From NCBI GenBank assembly GCA_034509425.1, contig JAVTVJ010000541.1:496001-560000 (forward strand): a stretch of 64,000 nt of DNA, read 5' to 3'. Source of the stretch: Eopsaltria australis (Eukaryota; Chordata; Aves; Passeriformes; Petroicidae). How positions within the stretch are numbered: the stretch's first letter is position 1; every line of letters begins with the position of its first letter. Shown piece after piece: positions 1-12,041 of this stretch. Below the pieces are notes generated by a model, which was given only the letters and a program-made list of their open reading frames with translations, was not told the origin of the DNA and searched no databases. A program made the translations under genes and the position numbers.

Positions 1-3000
1 TGGCTACTCCAGATTTCTTGTCTTCCATGACAGCGACCGAAATAAGATATTTAAAAGGTAATGACTAGCTCATAATGACATGGGAATGCTCCTGGTATGC
101 CACTGCTATTTATCCTGGTATCAGGTGTCTGGGTTGTGTTGCTGCAGGAGCTTTATTTTCCTTTTTTGCCTGGAGCTTCACTTTAGCTGTGAAATTTTCC
201 TTTTGCTGACCTGTGAATTCTTTGGAGTATTATATAGCCGTTGACTTATCTAGAGATCTAATGTGTAGGACTTTTCTAACACCCAGTGGTGTGTTGTGTG
301 TCCCTGCATCCTAGGAAATTTTGACTGTAGCTGTTTTCCTTCCTCCCACTGAGATGAGAGCCACCTCCATGTCACCTCACAGTACTGGATGAAAGAAGGT
401 TTCTTCCTGCTTTCTTCCAACTCATATAGTATCACTAGATTCTTTAGGAATAACGTATTTTTGTCTCTCCAACTTTATCCTTGTAAAGTTAACTTTTAAC
501 AATTTTTTAAAAGATTCTCCTTGTGTGCTCGTCTTGTTTAATGGAACTTGAATGTTAGACTATGAAGTGATTAGTTTGCACTTTGTTTTCTTGCGTGTTT
601 TTGTCTACTGCAGTTCTGGCCATATATCAGTATTATATTCAGTGGCCTTTACATGAAAATACACTTCAGTACTAGTACTTCTTGTACTAAATTCTGCAGC
701 CTGAACTGAGGATTGGTACTGCTAATTTCTAAACAATCGTAGCAATTCCTTCTGCCTCTGAAATTCCTGAACAGTCCTTATTGCAGTATTTTATTAAAAA
801 GTCAGTGCAGATTTATCTACTCTTCCTTTCCAAGCTGGCTGCACAGTGTGTCTACTTAGAATCACCAGGATCTGCCCCAGAGCCAGCCCTTGCCTTTGCC
901 ATCTTTGAATTCTGACAAGTATCTCTTGGGGGAATCTTTCAAAGGCAGTTCAAGACAAGGTTTTGATCCTCAGCTGAAGGTCACCAAAACTATATATTTC
1001 AAGGGTATAATTTGTCTGGTATCATAAACCCACAGCAAATGTAATTATGAATGGCTGAGATGAGGGTTGGTGTTCTTTCTGCCATTTTGCTAAATAAATG
1101 TGTGAGTGGGTTCTTATTCTCTGACTTTAATAGTACGTTATATCAAAAGTCCATAACTCTATCTATAAATTCAAAGTATTATTAGGGAAAGAAACTGCTT
1201 TTATCCAGCCCATGGCAACTCCTTAATATTTCATGTATGCTTTTGCCTGTTGTCTTACAGATTTGTCCCAGGTTAGAGTCTCAGGGAAATGCTGTGGCTT
1301 CCTGAAGAAAGTTGTGAGGACATAGCACTTATATAGCTATGTAATATGTCCTAATAACTCTTTGCATAACTCTAATGTGACCTTTCATATCTCCTATAGA
1401 TTTTGCTCTTTCCAACCTGCTTTGAAGTCGAAGGGGATAACAGAAGATTCCTTAAATATAAGGTAAGACATAGGAAACACTGGACAACTGTAATAAGTAC
1501 AATTGTGTGAATAAATTGCACCTTAAAAAAAGCACATAGAAATGTACATATTTGTATCATTCCTTTTAAAGATTCAAAGATGTTGCCATAACTTCAAAAA
1601 GCATTCTAGCATACATCATCACAGTATGAAGATGAATGTCAGAAAGCTGACTGTGCATAGATGATTAATAATTATTGCTTCCTTAATATCACTTTATTGG
1701 TAAACTCTACACAGATGGTTACTGTGGGAATAGACAGTGAGGTGAGGACAGATCCAGTCCATAATGTTTTTGCATAATAACCTCTTCATTGTGTGTTTAG
1801 AGCAGACAGTGAGAGATGTATATGTGGATATTTTGGCATGTTAAATTAGCTGTACGGTGGAGATTCTAACTTGTCCCTCAGATTTACCATTGCAGGAAAA
1901 TCAGTTTTCTCCTAGTGGGAGGTGTTTGAGAGAATGTTTTGTGCATGCCATGAGTTACTGTAACTTTCCTCAATTTGGATATCTACAGAATACAGCCCTA
2001 AAGTGCCTAATTGATGTGCTCTGAAATGATTCCTGAGGCTGGAATTGAGACTTGAGGTGCAGATTGCCCCTGAGCTGTTGTAGCCAGTGTCAGCTGTACC
2101 CATTTTAATTTTCAGTCTATCTGTTGTAGATCATTACCAATCTTGTAAGTGAGCATTTTCACCCCTGAGCACCAGTCATCAACTGGCTAAAACTATCAGT
2201 GCAGCATGGAGCCAGCTCTGGCCAAAGCCTAACCTATGGCAGAGGTGATGGCTGACTGTGGAGCGTGATGTCTGTTCTATGTAAACAGTAACACATCCTA
2301 GGATTTCCTTTCCTCCTACTTGCTGGAAGCTCAAGAGGTGGGAATGTCTTGAGAGAAGATGCATTAGAGCATCAAGAAATGTGGGCATTATCTGGGCTGG
2401 TGGCTACTGAAAGAAACACTCGACTCACGGTTAATCTCATAATTTGAGACAGGCTGCATGCCTAGGCCTAAAGTAGCCTGTCCTAAATCCCAGTAAGGAT
2501 CTGCCTTCACTTTTACTCCACTGGCTGAGAGAAGCCCCTATGGAACTTACTCTGAGAATGTAAAGGGCCTTTGGCATAGCTTTGGCTGGACCATGTTAGA
2601 GCATGAACTGAAATAAAATAAACGTAATATTTATTATAATCACTGCCTAAATACTGAAGCCAGAAAAGTTGTGTTAAAGTGGAAAGTTAGAGAAAATTAC
2701 CTCAGTAGGTGTGCTTCCCTTTACCAAGATCCAGTCCAAACTAACAGACTGAGGAGTTTACTTTTCCCTTGTTTGAATTGTGGAGCCGCTTCAGAGTTAG
2801 AAATCAGAGTTAGAAACCTAGATGGGTTCCTTTGCCATCTAGGGGGACAATCACCAACTTCCACAGCATTCTAGCTTTTCCTGCCATATCTGGGACAAGG
2901 AGGCAGGCCAGATTAAATTCTTTTCCCAGACACACTATTAATAAATGCACAGCTGAAACATGGAAAGAAGAAATTACTAGTTTGATGCATCATATGACAT

Positions 3001-4188
3001 AGAGGTAATAGAATTTCTGGGAAATCCCTTATCAGTTTTTCCACCTAGTCCATAGGAAATACACAGGAATTTCGACTTCCAGGCTCTACTGCAATCATTT
3101 AAAAAATAAAGTGCTCCTGGCACTTTATTCTTCATTCAAATATACTTAAATGTTCGCTGTCACCATAGGTTATTATGGCCACTGCCAGTCTTTCTCATGC
3201 TTGAGTGCTTTTATAATCTGTTCGTTGCTTGTCCCTGTGTATTGCTGTTTGCAGGATGTCAGCACTCTCTGCCCTAAGGGTGTGATTTCAGCAAGTGAAT
3301 GTGTGTGCTCAGGTGCACATGTGTTTATGTACATGGCAACAGAAAGCTAAAAGTGCTGTGGGGATACCAGACCTGACTTCATCAATTCACAAGCTGACTC
3401 TTGGATCATGGAAGATGGTGACTCTTCTTCTCTTTGTCACTTTAGTCACTGCTAAGTGATAAGCCTGGGACCCTTAAAAAGGGAAATATTTTTCCTACCC
3501 CTTCTACATCTTCCATGGAGAGAGATTCAGAGGCAGACAAAATACTATATGAGTATGGGCAGTTGTGCTGATTGTGTTGTGCATCTTGGTGATTGCTGCA
3601 CCTAGGTATAGCACCAAAAATCCCAAAGAACTTGCAGAATCTGGCCCCTTGATGGCAACCAGGATCACTGGTTGTCAATCCCTACTAAGAGTTGTACTTG
3701 CACTGCTTAGTTACTTCTGAGCATAACACTTGTGTCTGCTGCCTCTGCTGAATTGGAACAGGCTCACAGTTCCTACACTGACAGAGCCTGTTTGAGACTC
3801 TAAGAGCTTGGTGGCAGCCACCAGCAGCAGCAAGTTCCCAGGTCTGTGCCTTTTCCTCCAAATTGTATTTACTGAGGCTAGTTCAACTGTGTCTTACCCT
3901 ATGAAAATGAGCAGAAATAATATTTAGGGCTTAGTGGAGGGAATGGATTTGCTAAAAAAACCTGTTTTTAAAAGATCCCTTCACTGAACACTGCACACAC
4001 AAAAGACCCCAAAATGCCCAAACACGGAGAACATGTAGGGTCTAGATGTAAATAGTTCTTTCCAAATATACATCTGCTTTAGTTGTTCTGGTTTTCATTT
4101 TAGAGACCACAGAGGTCTGCTTCTAAAACCAAGTCGATCTTTAAAGAAGCAGAACTGCAGGAAAACAGAGGAAGAGAGAGGTCAGCTT
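1..4188. other. WDFY4 intron, left part, no gene recognised
   Basis: About 4.2 kb of AT-rich non-coding sequence to the left of LRRC18. By gene order it belongs to the WDFY4 intron that hosts LRRC18. Short open frames here are scattered on both strands without splice sites or family similarity. I looked for exons of the WDFY4 PH domain, which should precede the BEACH exons, and found none. No transposon signature was recognised. Confidence 0.6.
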
Positions 4189-4194
4189 TTTATT
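4189..4194 (-). terminator. LRRC18: LRRC18 poly(A) signal AATAAA
   Basis: The complement reads AATAAA only 15 nt after the TGA stop of LRRC18. Cleavage would be expected 10-30 nt further, near 4160-4180, so the 3' UTR would be unusually short. Confidence 0.6.
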
Positions 4195-4209
4195 AGCTTG
4201 GGTTGGACT

Positions 4210-5031
4210 TCATGGAACATGGTCTGTAGAGTCCCTTGGTGTATTACAAGGATTGTCGTCGTCTTTCATTCTCCATTCTTCTTGGTTATCTATTGCAGTG
4301 GAATTGGGTGTAACAAGTGAAGGGAAACTAGGCTTCTCTGAGGGGCCAGGTGTCATGTCCTCCAACTTGCGCAGCTCATCCCTCTCACCCTGACATGTCT
4401 GCAGGCAGGAACTGCACAGGTCTTTCTTTTCCACTAAGTAAAGCGATTCTATGCGTTTGATAGTGTCAATTGGCTCGGGTTCCTCTGCAAATTCTGGTAA
4501 AGGATTTCTTTTTATATTCATTCTCTCAATCTTGGGGAGCTTTTTCACACTCTTCGGGATAATGGTCAAGGCGTTGTCAAAGAGACCTAGCTCAACTAGT
4601 TCCCTTAGGGTCCCAAGAGTGGTGGGAAGAGTCTCAAGACAGTTCAAGCCAAGGTTGAGAATACGTAGGCTCCTGAGACGGGTCAACTCCTCTGGAAGAC
4701 CTTTCGTGGTCAACTTATTGTTGCTTAAATTCAGGTAAGTAAGGTTCTGAAGTGTGCCTATTTCCGGGGGCAGCTCATCAAGCTGATTACTATGCAGGTC
4801 CAGCCACATCAGATTCTGGAACTTCTCGATGATGTTCGGAATCTTTTTTAAAAGGTTTCTGCTCAAATCAAGTTCCTCCACATCAGCCAGCTCCAGAATG
4901 CACTTGGGGAAAGTGGCAATGCCCATTTTGCTTAAATCAAGACGGCGCCTTCCATTAAAAGCTACCCGGACTGAATTTTTGGCCACTTTCAAGGTGATCC
5001 TTTTCCCTTGTGGACCTTTTCCCTTAGGCAT
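4210..5031 (-). CDS. LRRC18: LRRC18, leucine-rich repeat protein nested antisense in a WDFY4 intron
   Basis: A single coding exon of 273 residues; human LRRC18 is about 261. The N-terminus is basic (MPKGKGPQGKR). Seven leucine-rich repeat units follow at roughly residues 31-42, 51-65, 74-88, 97-113, 121-135, 144-158 and 167-180, with typical cores such as VEELDLSRNLLKKIP and LMWLDLHSNQLDELP. A cysteine cluster (CSSCLQTC) sits near residue 208, and the C-terminal tail is acidic and polar, apparently longer than in human. The start was placed at 5031, not at the in-frame ATG at 5106, because the family begins with the same basic motif and because a strong splice acceptor lies between the two ATGs (5062-5063), which puts the upstream ATG in an intron. 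In mammals the gene is mainly expressed in testis; the molecular role is not established. The nested position inside WDFY4 matches human synteny. Confidence 0.93.
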   Translation of the reverse strand: MPKGKGPQGKRITLKVAKNSVRVAFNGRRRLDLSKMGIATFPKCILELADVEELDLSRNLLKKIPNIIEKFQNLMWLDLHSNQLDELPPEIGTLQNLTYLNLSNNKLTTKGLPEELTRLRSLRILNLGLNCLETLPTTLGTLRELVELGLFDNALTIIPKSVKKLPKIERMNIKRNPLPEFAEEPEPIDTIKRIESLYLVEKKDLCSSCLQTCQGERDELRKLEDMTPGPSEKPSFPSLVTPNSTAIDNQEEWRMKDDDNPCNTPRDSTDHVP

Positions 5032-5061
5032 CTCTCTGCTAACAGACAGATACACCAGATT
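5032..5061 (-). other. LRRC18: LRRC18 5' leader, start of the coding exon
   Basis: Read on the minus strand, a pyrimidine-rich tract ends in TTTTTTCCACAG with the AG at 5063-5062. The exon would therefore begin at 5061, leaving a 30-nt leader before the ATG at 5031. The upstream 5' non-coding exon and promoter must lie at higher coordinates; I could not locate them. Confidence 0.65.
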
Positions 5062-7254
5062 CTGTGGAAAAAATGTGAGAATTCCAATAAAGCCTTTGAA
5101 AACCATGGCTGTTAATCACACAGTTATAGGTGTTAATATTACTGCTGGACTCTTCAGAAGTTTTCAAGTGCAAAGCTGCAACTCTGAAAATTCTTCCTGA
5201 CAGTATTTTGAGTTGGTTAAATTCTAATAATTTACAATATTATTTCATTGCAATGTAACATCTATATTACATTACAGGGTGAAATTACAAGTGGGAGACA
5301 TTTGCTGTCTTTCATTTCTAAATACTGATTTGAGCTTAGGATATAATGCAACTGAATGAAATATGTTATCATCCATCAGCCAGTTGAGGACTAAAGAAAA
5401 CTATATTGTGGGTTGCAACCTAGTCCTTAGAGACTGCATTAAAAGAAGCTATCCAAAATTGTCTCACTCTACCAGATCAACAGCTGCCATCTTTACCGGC
5501 CTGGCATTTGCCAACAGGTTGGTTAAATTTGCTGTGTAATAGACCTGAGATTTGGGCTCTGGATGCTATTGAAAGATTAAATGTTTAAAGGAAATTATTA
5601 AGAATTTTGTTTTGACCAGGACTCAGGAACATGGTAGGCTCCCAGACTTGCCAGAACCTGTTGGCAACTCATACATCACTTACAGGGAAAACTGCAACAG
5701 GGATTGGTGTCAGTGCTGCTTAATGACGTGTTAAACCAGGCCTTGCTAAGTGTCTTCTCTTCTGGATACTCTAATCTTGTTATTTTGCTCGTGCTGTAGG
5801 ATAGAGAAATGCATGTAGGTGTAGTAGTCAGACTTTTGACTCATACTGACACTCAGGATGTGTTACCTGCTTCCTGGCAGTGACGCCTGTAAGAGTATAG
5901 TCCACTCACTCTCAGGTTTGGTGAACTCTTTCTAATCAAAGGTCATCAAATACAGCTGCTAATTATGGCTAGTGGCAAAGGAAATAGGCCACTTCCCTGG
6001 GAATGGATGACAATGACTCCCAGTGAGAGTTCAGAGATGATCACAGGTTACAGCTGAGTAATCTCAGGTCTGGGTGCTCTGGCATTTAATTGTGAGGAGT
6101 CAAATTGCAGCTTTGATGAATGATTGTTTGGGACAAAATATGGATCTGTCTACAATACATGTCCCTATTAGAAAGGCTTCATTACAAACCCTTCAGGCTT
6201 TTTGGCTACTCATTAATCATGTGTGAATACATGAAGGAGAAACTCAAGCTACAACTAAGGCATTTCAGCTTCTTTTCAATTACATGCCATAGCCAAAAAT
6301 AATGCAAAAGCATTAACCCAGCTACCATGCACTCTCCCTAGAGCTCTATAATGAGGCAGATGCTTCAGAAAATACTGAAAGCAGTGCAGTGGATTCAGTC
6401 TTGCCCTGAGGGTATGTTCCAAAATAGGTCTTTTGTTATTTCATATGAAAATATTTAAACACAGTTAAATCTTTCTGTGTGTCACTCCCATGTCTCTCAT
6501 GAGTACTTACAGAACCGTGTCACCAAGGAGCAGTGTCAATGCTATTCTATCTATATGTTGACTGGTAACTAAAGCAAAGTACTCTACAGTGTAAATAAGT
6601 ACTCTTTCCACCTTCGCTCATGTTAGTGTAAATAATTTCCCCAGGAGTGAGTAGAATGTTCTAGAGATCAAAACAGCAGGGTATTCTAATCACAGCTCAC
6701 TCATTTTAAGGCTTTTATGCAATATTCTTGTTGGCAATTCTGTGAAGACAAAGTTGAGCAGAATGGGGAATGCCAGGGCCCTACTGCTGGTACAGGACAC
6801 CCGGAGTCCTTTCTGGTGCACAGAGGTGGGGTGACTACCATGCTTCAGAAAAAGATCTATAGGGGAGCTTTCTTACATGTTGACAGGATGGAAAAAGACT
6901 TTCTGCTTCCTGTAATTGGCATGAACCAGGTGACCTTTGGGTCCAACTTTTTCTTTGTTTTAGTTTTGTGTTCAAAGAGTTGACCAAGGCATTTAGTGCT
7001 TTTTGATAAGTGAAGCTTCTCAATCAAGTATGCCTTTAAAAAAATGAATGGGAGCCTTCAGGAAAAACATGTAACTTTTTCCTAATTTCAAAATTATAAT
7101 TTAAGATGTTTTTTAAAAAACATATTTAAAACTCAGAAAATATTGTATTCAATTCCTATTAATTTTTTCTATGGCTTTTCACTTTAAATCCAAGAAAGAA
7201 ACATTGAGCCAAAACAGTTCCTTTCCTATTTTAAAAAATACCATCTGGACAAAG

Positions 7255-7410
7255 AATCACTCAGTCGTGCCGCTGTTCTGTTAACTGGTTCCCGGTGCCG
7301 GGGTCCCTGTGCGCTGTGCGTGCCTGGCAGCACTAGAGGGAGCCTGGCGTACAAGGTTGAGTGCTGGAGCCTTGGCAGGACTGATGCTGCAGTTCAGCCC
7401 GCTGGGTTTG
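7255..7410. other. GC-rich, CpG-containing patch with a CTCF-like site
   Basis: A sharp rise in G+C and CpG in otherwise AT-rich intron, with several CpGs between 7265 and 7350. At 7328-7343 it contains GCACTAGAGGGAGC, close to the CTCF core (CCASYAGRKGGCR), differing at the first base and near the end. It could be an insulator or enhancer, or a fragment of a mobile element; the sequence alone does not decide. Confidence 0.3.
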
Positions 7411-9076
7411 CGTATTTCTCTCTCAGTAACCCTTTCCAACCTGTTACAAAGTTTGAACCTGGACCTTTCAGGTTTTTAAGAAGTCCAAACAAACAGATGA
7501 GTGTGGTTTCTCTCAAGACAGATCTCTTTGTATGATGCCCTGTATGATGTCCAGACTCCAAAGAGTTTCTTCACACAGCCTTCTTTAGTCAGGTTTTTTA
7601 AAATCCAGCTGTGAACCTCTCAGATGCACTGATCAAGTCCCTAGGGAGTGCTCACTCTAAGTGCTACTTGGTTTGGGTTAAAAGTTGGAGCCACATTTCA
7701 AACTTGGAAAAATATGATTTGCAATTCCAAAAATAGGGATTAGTACTAGAGGACTGCAGAAATATTTCAGTGTGCTTGACAGTTTGAAGGGGATGAATAG
7801 CTCTCCTGCCTCTGCATGTTTGTAAACTAATTATCAGTGTTTTACAGGGCTGTAGCTGGAGATAATGGAGCTTACTTAGCCATGTCTCATTGTCTTTGGC
7901 TCTGTGTAAGAGGGCCCCAGTTCTGTAGCCACTGATATTAAAAATTCAGGAATCACAGGAGTCCTCCTTGCTTAAATGTTAATTATGCCTGTTCAATCTT
8001 ACACTCACAGTGCATCTCCTGGAATGGCAGAGGGAGAGATAATGTACTGCCCTACCACCTAAGAAATGATGATGAGACTTTCCACCTGTTTTCTCTAAAC
8101 CTGCACCCCACTGCCAGATTAATTCATTGACTGTCTTAAATGCAGTCTCTTGCTAACAGGCAGGTTTAGACTAAATTCCACCATGAGTAAATAGTTTGAG
8201 AAAAGTTTCCTTCCTTAATATTCTTACTTTTCCAGATGACTTCAGAGCCACCACACTATCACACAGTGCAAGGTCCCTTGTAAAACCAAGGCCCACCAAG
8301 AATAAGCAAAAACATTGTTTCATCTTAACAATTCTGCCAGGCTGCCCCCCTGCTTATGATCTTACCGGCTAAGTAGCTACAAGAGCCTAGAGGACGAAGT
8401 GCAGATGTCACAAGCTGCTCAGTTTTTCTCAGTAGTGTGGGCTGAGCATTCACAGTCTGTTACTGTGCAGCTGTCCTCTGTCTGCTCTTCTTTGAACAAT
8501 GAATTAGTCTTTCAATCTGTAAATAAATCCATGAGCAGGAAACACAGGACAGTTTCCTTCCCACAGTCCTGTGAATTCTGAATCGTGCTTCCTTGATGGA
8601 AAATGGCAGCTCTTCAAGAAGCTTGTGTGAGCATGCTGGTGAGGAGAGGCAACCCTAGCTCCAGGGTTCTACTACTCAGTGCTCCTTCCACAGCTTATGA
8701 AACTTGTGTTACTAAGCAACAGGAGTGCTACGCCCTTGGAGATCATCAGCATAACGGTTGGTTCCAGAATGCAACATCAAGCTGGAAGGAAAAGAACTGA
8801 ATGGCATGCAGGGCCTGGAAATGTTATATTTCAAATTATGCTGAAAGTAAAAGCATCTGGAGCTCATTAGATACTGTTAGTTATTCAATGCCTTAACTGT
8901 CCATTTTAGTCACTTGACTATTCCATTCTACTTGGCTGTAGCCAAGTGAGAGATACTTGTCTGTGTTAAAACTCACATTTGTGGTACCACCCTTAGCACG
9001 TGCCAGATGGGATAGATGTGGACACAGGAGGGAAGGCTCATTCAATGGTGCAGCAGACAGCATATGAGCTGCAATT

Positions 9077-9112
9077 TATCTATCTGTGCATATCTATCTA
9101 TCTATCTATCTC
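9077..9112. repeat. (TATC)n microsatellite
   Basis: Repeated TATC units, interrupted once (TGTGCA around 9085-9090) and then continuous from about 9091 to 9112. Confidence 0.9.
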
Positions 9113-9838
9113 TGGCCCTTCAAAAGTTTCCCTCTGGAGCCTGTGAATTTACTAAAACTTGTCCCTATGACTGAGGTTACCAAGCTCAAGCTTTTAGTAA
9201 CTGATTGCAATACTTTCAAAATAATATCTGAAAGAAGTCCTGCTATGGAAGAGAAGTAGCTGAGTGGTTTGCTTAGGTATTATTCACAGGAGATGCAACA
9301 TTGAGGCCTCTCTCGCTGATAATAGGTCCAAGATATTATTGGCATAAAGAAGCTGCTGGTGTTGATGTACTTGCCTGATTCCAGGGTTGGAGAATGCATT
9401 TTGCTCACCTAAACAAAGTAACTGGATGTACTCAGTGTGTTTCTCCACGACCTGAAGTATGCCTGAGTGCAGCATCTCCACAGTGGAGATGTTATCCCTT
9501 TGGTTTAAGCACTGTGAATGCTCATGGTGCAAACAGTGTTCCATAAATGGAGGAGATCCCTGTCTCCCACCCTAGCCCATTCACGACACCCTGCTTCAGG
9601 GAGCCCTATCTGAATATGGTGTTTATTTTTTATTTTGAAGTACATCTCTGTTCTTTAGCACAAATTAAGCATACTCAGAAGGTGGACTGATACAGTCAAA
9701 CAAGGAAGATGCTGTACCTTTATTCAAAAGTAATCTAACCTAGCACTTTCCTGAGTTTGAGAAAGACTTGATTGTTTCACAAGGGAAAGCTGATATTTCT
9801 TTTGAAGTCTTCTTTCCTCTTTTAATAGTATGACTTGG

Positions 9839-9870
9839 ACCTAAGTTGTGGCTTACCTAAGTTGTGGCTA
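9839..9870. repeat. 16-bp direct tandem duplication
   Basis: Two adjacent copies of ACCTAAGTTGTGGCTT/A, followed by a partial third (AGTTGAGG). Simple local duplication. Confidence 0.8.
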
Positions 9871-12041
9871 AGTTGAGGAGATTTTTCCTTACAATATCTT
9901 TGGTAATTGCAAAGATTCTTAAAGAAAAGTGGGTTTAGGAGAGCCTTGGCACAGTTTTTCAGACTGTAGTCTGGAGGATGGAAGGGAGAAAAAGAAAATT
10001 AAAGCAGTTTTGTGAAATCTAAGAATCTATTAAGTTTATTGGAATTTTAGTATTAATTTACTGAGAGCAAAATCTTATCCTTTGAGATTATCTCATCTGC
10101 AATGAATCTCCAAATGGGTTGAGGTCCACCTGTCTCTAGCAAATGGCACAGTGGCTATCACAAGAGTGAGATCATAGTCTGATGTTAATGGAAGAGGGAT
10201 TAATAAATCACTTATGTATAGAGTAGCCAAAGGTGGATCATCATTAGTACACATCGTGTTTACATTCTGCCATAGCTGCTGCCCTACAAATACCTTATAA
10301 ATGAAGATATAGATAGATCTGTAGGTACTTCTCTTGAGTTCATATAATTTCACTCCCTCTGGAACTTTAGTTATTTATATTTATAAAGCACTTCAGTTTC
10401 TTTTACAAACCAGCCTTTGATTATTTATTTATTTATTTTTAAATGCACTTACTGCAGCTGGATAGCTGACCTTCATCTACACTGAGCTTTTGCTGTACTG
10501 TCTAGAGAGGTGTTGACTGGAAAAATGCTAATTGATTATGAAGGAGAAGGTAGGAATAGGCTTGAGTTGCCTGTAATGCAATTCTTGTTTCGAGACCATG
10601 AGTCAACAGAGGAGAATGGAGAATTTCAGATCTCTGGGGAATTAGAGGGAGCATCCTGCCTTGTCCTCCGAGACCCAGAAGTATGTTTTTTGCAGGGAAG
10701 AGACTACATTTAGCCTTGCTTGTTTTCATGACATGGTGAACTTGTCAACCTCTTTGAGTTATGTAGTGGCTCCCAAAGTCAGCAGAGAGAATTATTTTGA
10801 CCCTTGTAGGGTCATATTATCTGTTTAGAGCTTGTGACAAGCAGAGCAGGTATTTCACTAGGGGCTCATGGCACCTACAAGTCAGCATGTGTATATTTGC
10901 ATAACATCCACACAAGACTGGCCCAGTTTAGTCCTGTGTCAAGCATTTTATAATGCTCTCCCCTGCTTTCTAACTCAGCCAGAAATCCAAAATAAGCCTG
11001 GATGGTTTTAGTGAGCAAGTATGTCCCTGTGGAAAAGGAAGAACCTAACTTGATCGCTCTGTAACAAACAGCCTAATCCAACCATGCTTCGAATAATGCC
11101 AGGAATCCTGATCCTGTTACATCCCTTTAAGACACCCTGAGTTCCAAATGTGTCTTGGAGGCCTTACAAAGGCCACTGGAGCAAAGCCCTGTGAAATGTA
11201 CAGAGAGTGTGAGAGGGCTTAATTTTAGAGGATAAGTGCTTCTTTTGTACTTTGGTGTTCCCACATTCATGTGCCATGTGTTGCTCAAACTGGGGGTGCA
11301 ACACGACTACCTTTTTACACTGTGTAAATTAGATCATTATATAATCTATTTTTTCTTTGGACAAGGAATGAAGATCATATTTTTCTGTACTGGACATGAA
11401 CTCTACACCTTTGTGTCTACTGGTTTCCATAAACATAGCCTATCATTATTAGGCTTCATACGCTTAGCAGGAGAACTAATTAAAGCTTAGGAATTGTAGA
11501 CCATGTGCTAGAATTCATCCTGGCTTTCATGTTTATGCATTCAAAATCTTTCTCTCAGATACACACTTTTCTCTGAAGAGAGTCCAAAGCAAGGAATAAA
11601 ATAATTTGTAAAGTATAGTGGTTTTCCTTTATGTACACTATTAACTGGTTGAGGATTGAATAGACAGTAAAATAATTATTCATAAGCATGAGAGGTGGTT
11701 GACAAGAATTTACTACTGCAAATTCAATAAAATGTTAATGATCACAGACCATTCTGGTGTTTTATTTAGATCTTTGAAGCTACTTTAAGCCTTGCTTTGT
11801 GGATTTCTAGTGTGATCCCACACAGAGCACAGGAGTGAAAAATAGCAGCTAGTTATTCCAGCACTAGTTTTATAATCTATGCTAAACTGATTTCCATACA
11901 CTTAATGAAGTGAAATGTCCTGACTCTGAGCTGGCACCTTAGGATTTGTTTTACACTCAAAGGGAGGAGCCTCTCTTATCATCAGTCTCATATCATGTCA
12001 GTAAACCTGTTTACTTTGGCAGATGAAATTTCTTCAATCTG

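Noticed and set aside
1241..1320. Possible acceptor TGTTGTCTTACAG at 1260 followed by an exon
   Set aside because: The following sequence meets stops in the frames tried, has no suitable donor and does not look like WDFY4.
2671..2874. 67-codon plus-strand open frame as a possible WDFY4 exon
   Set aside because: No flanking splice sites in frame and no similarity to BEACH, PH or linker sequence.
5031..5106. LRRC18 N-terminal extension starting at the ATG at 5106
   Set aside because: The extension contains a strong splice acceptor and does not resemble the family N-terminus; the start at 5031 matches LRRC18 and the extension is read as intron.
4451..5200. Plus-strand open frames of 95 and 123 codons over LRRC18
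   Set aside because: They are complementary shadows of the leucine-rich-repeat coding sequence.
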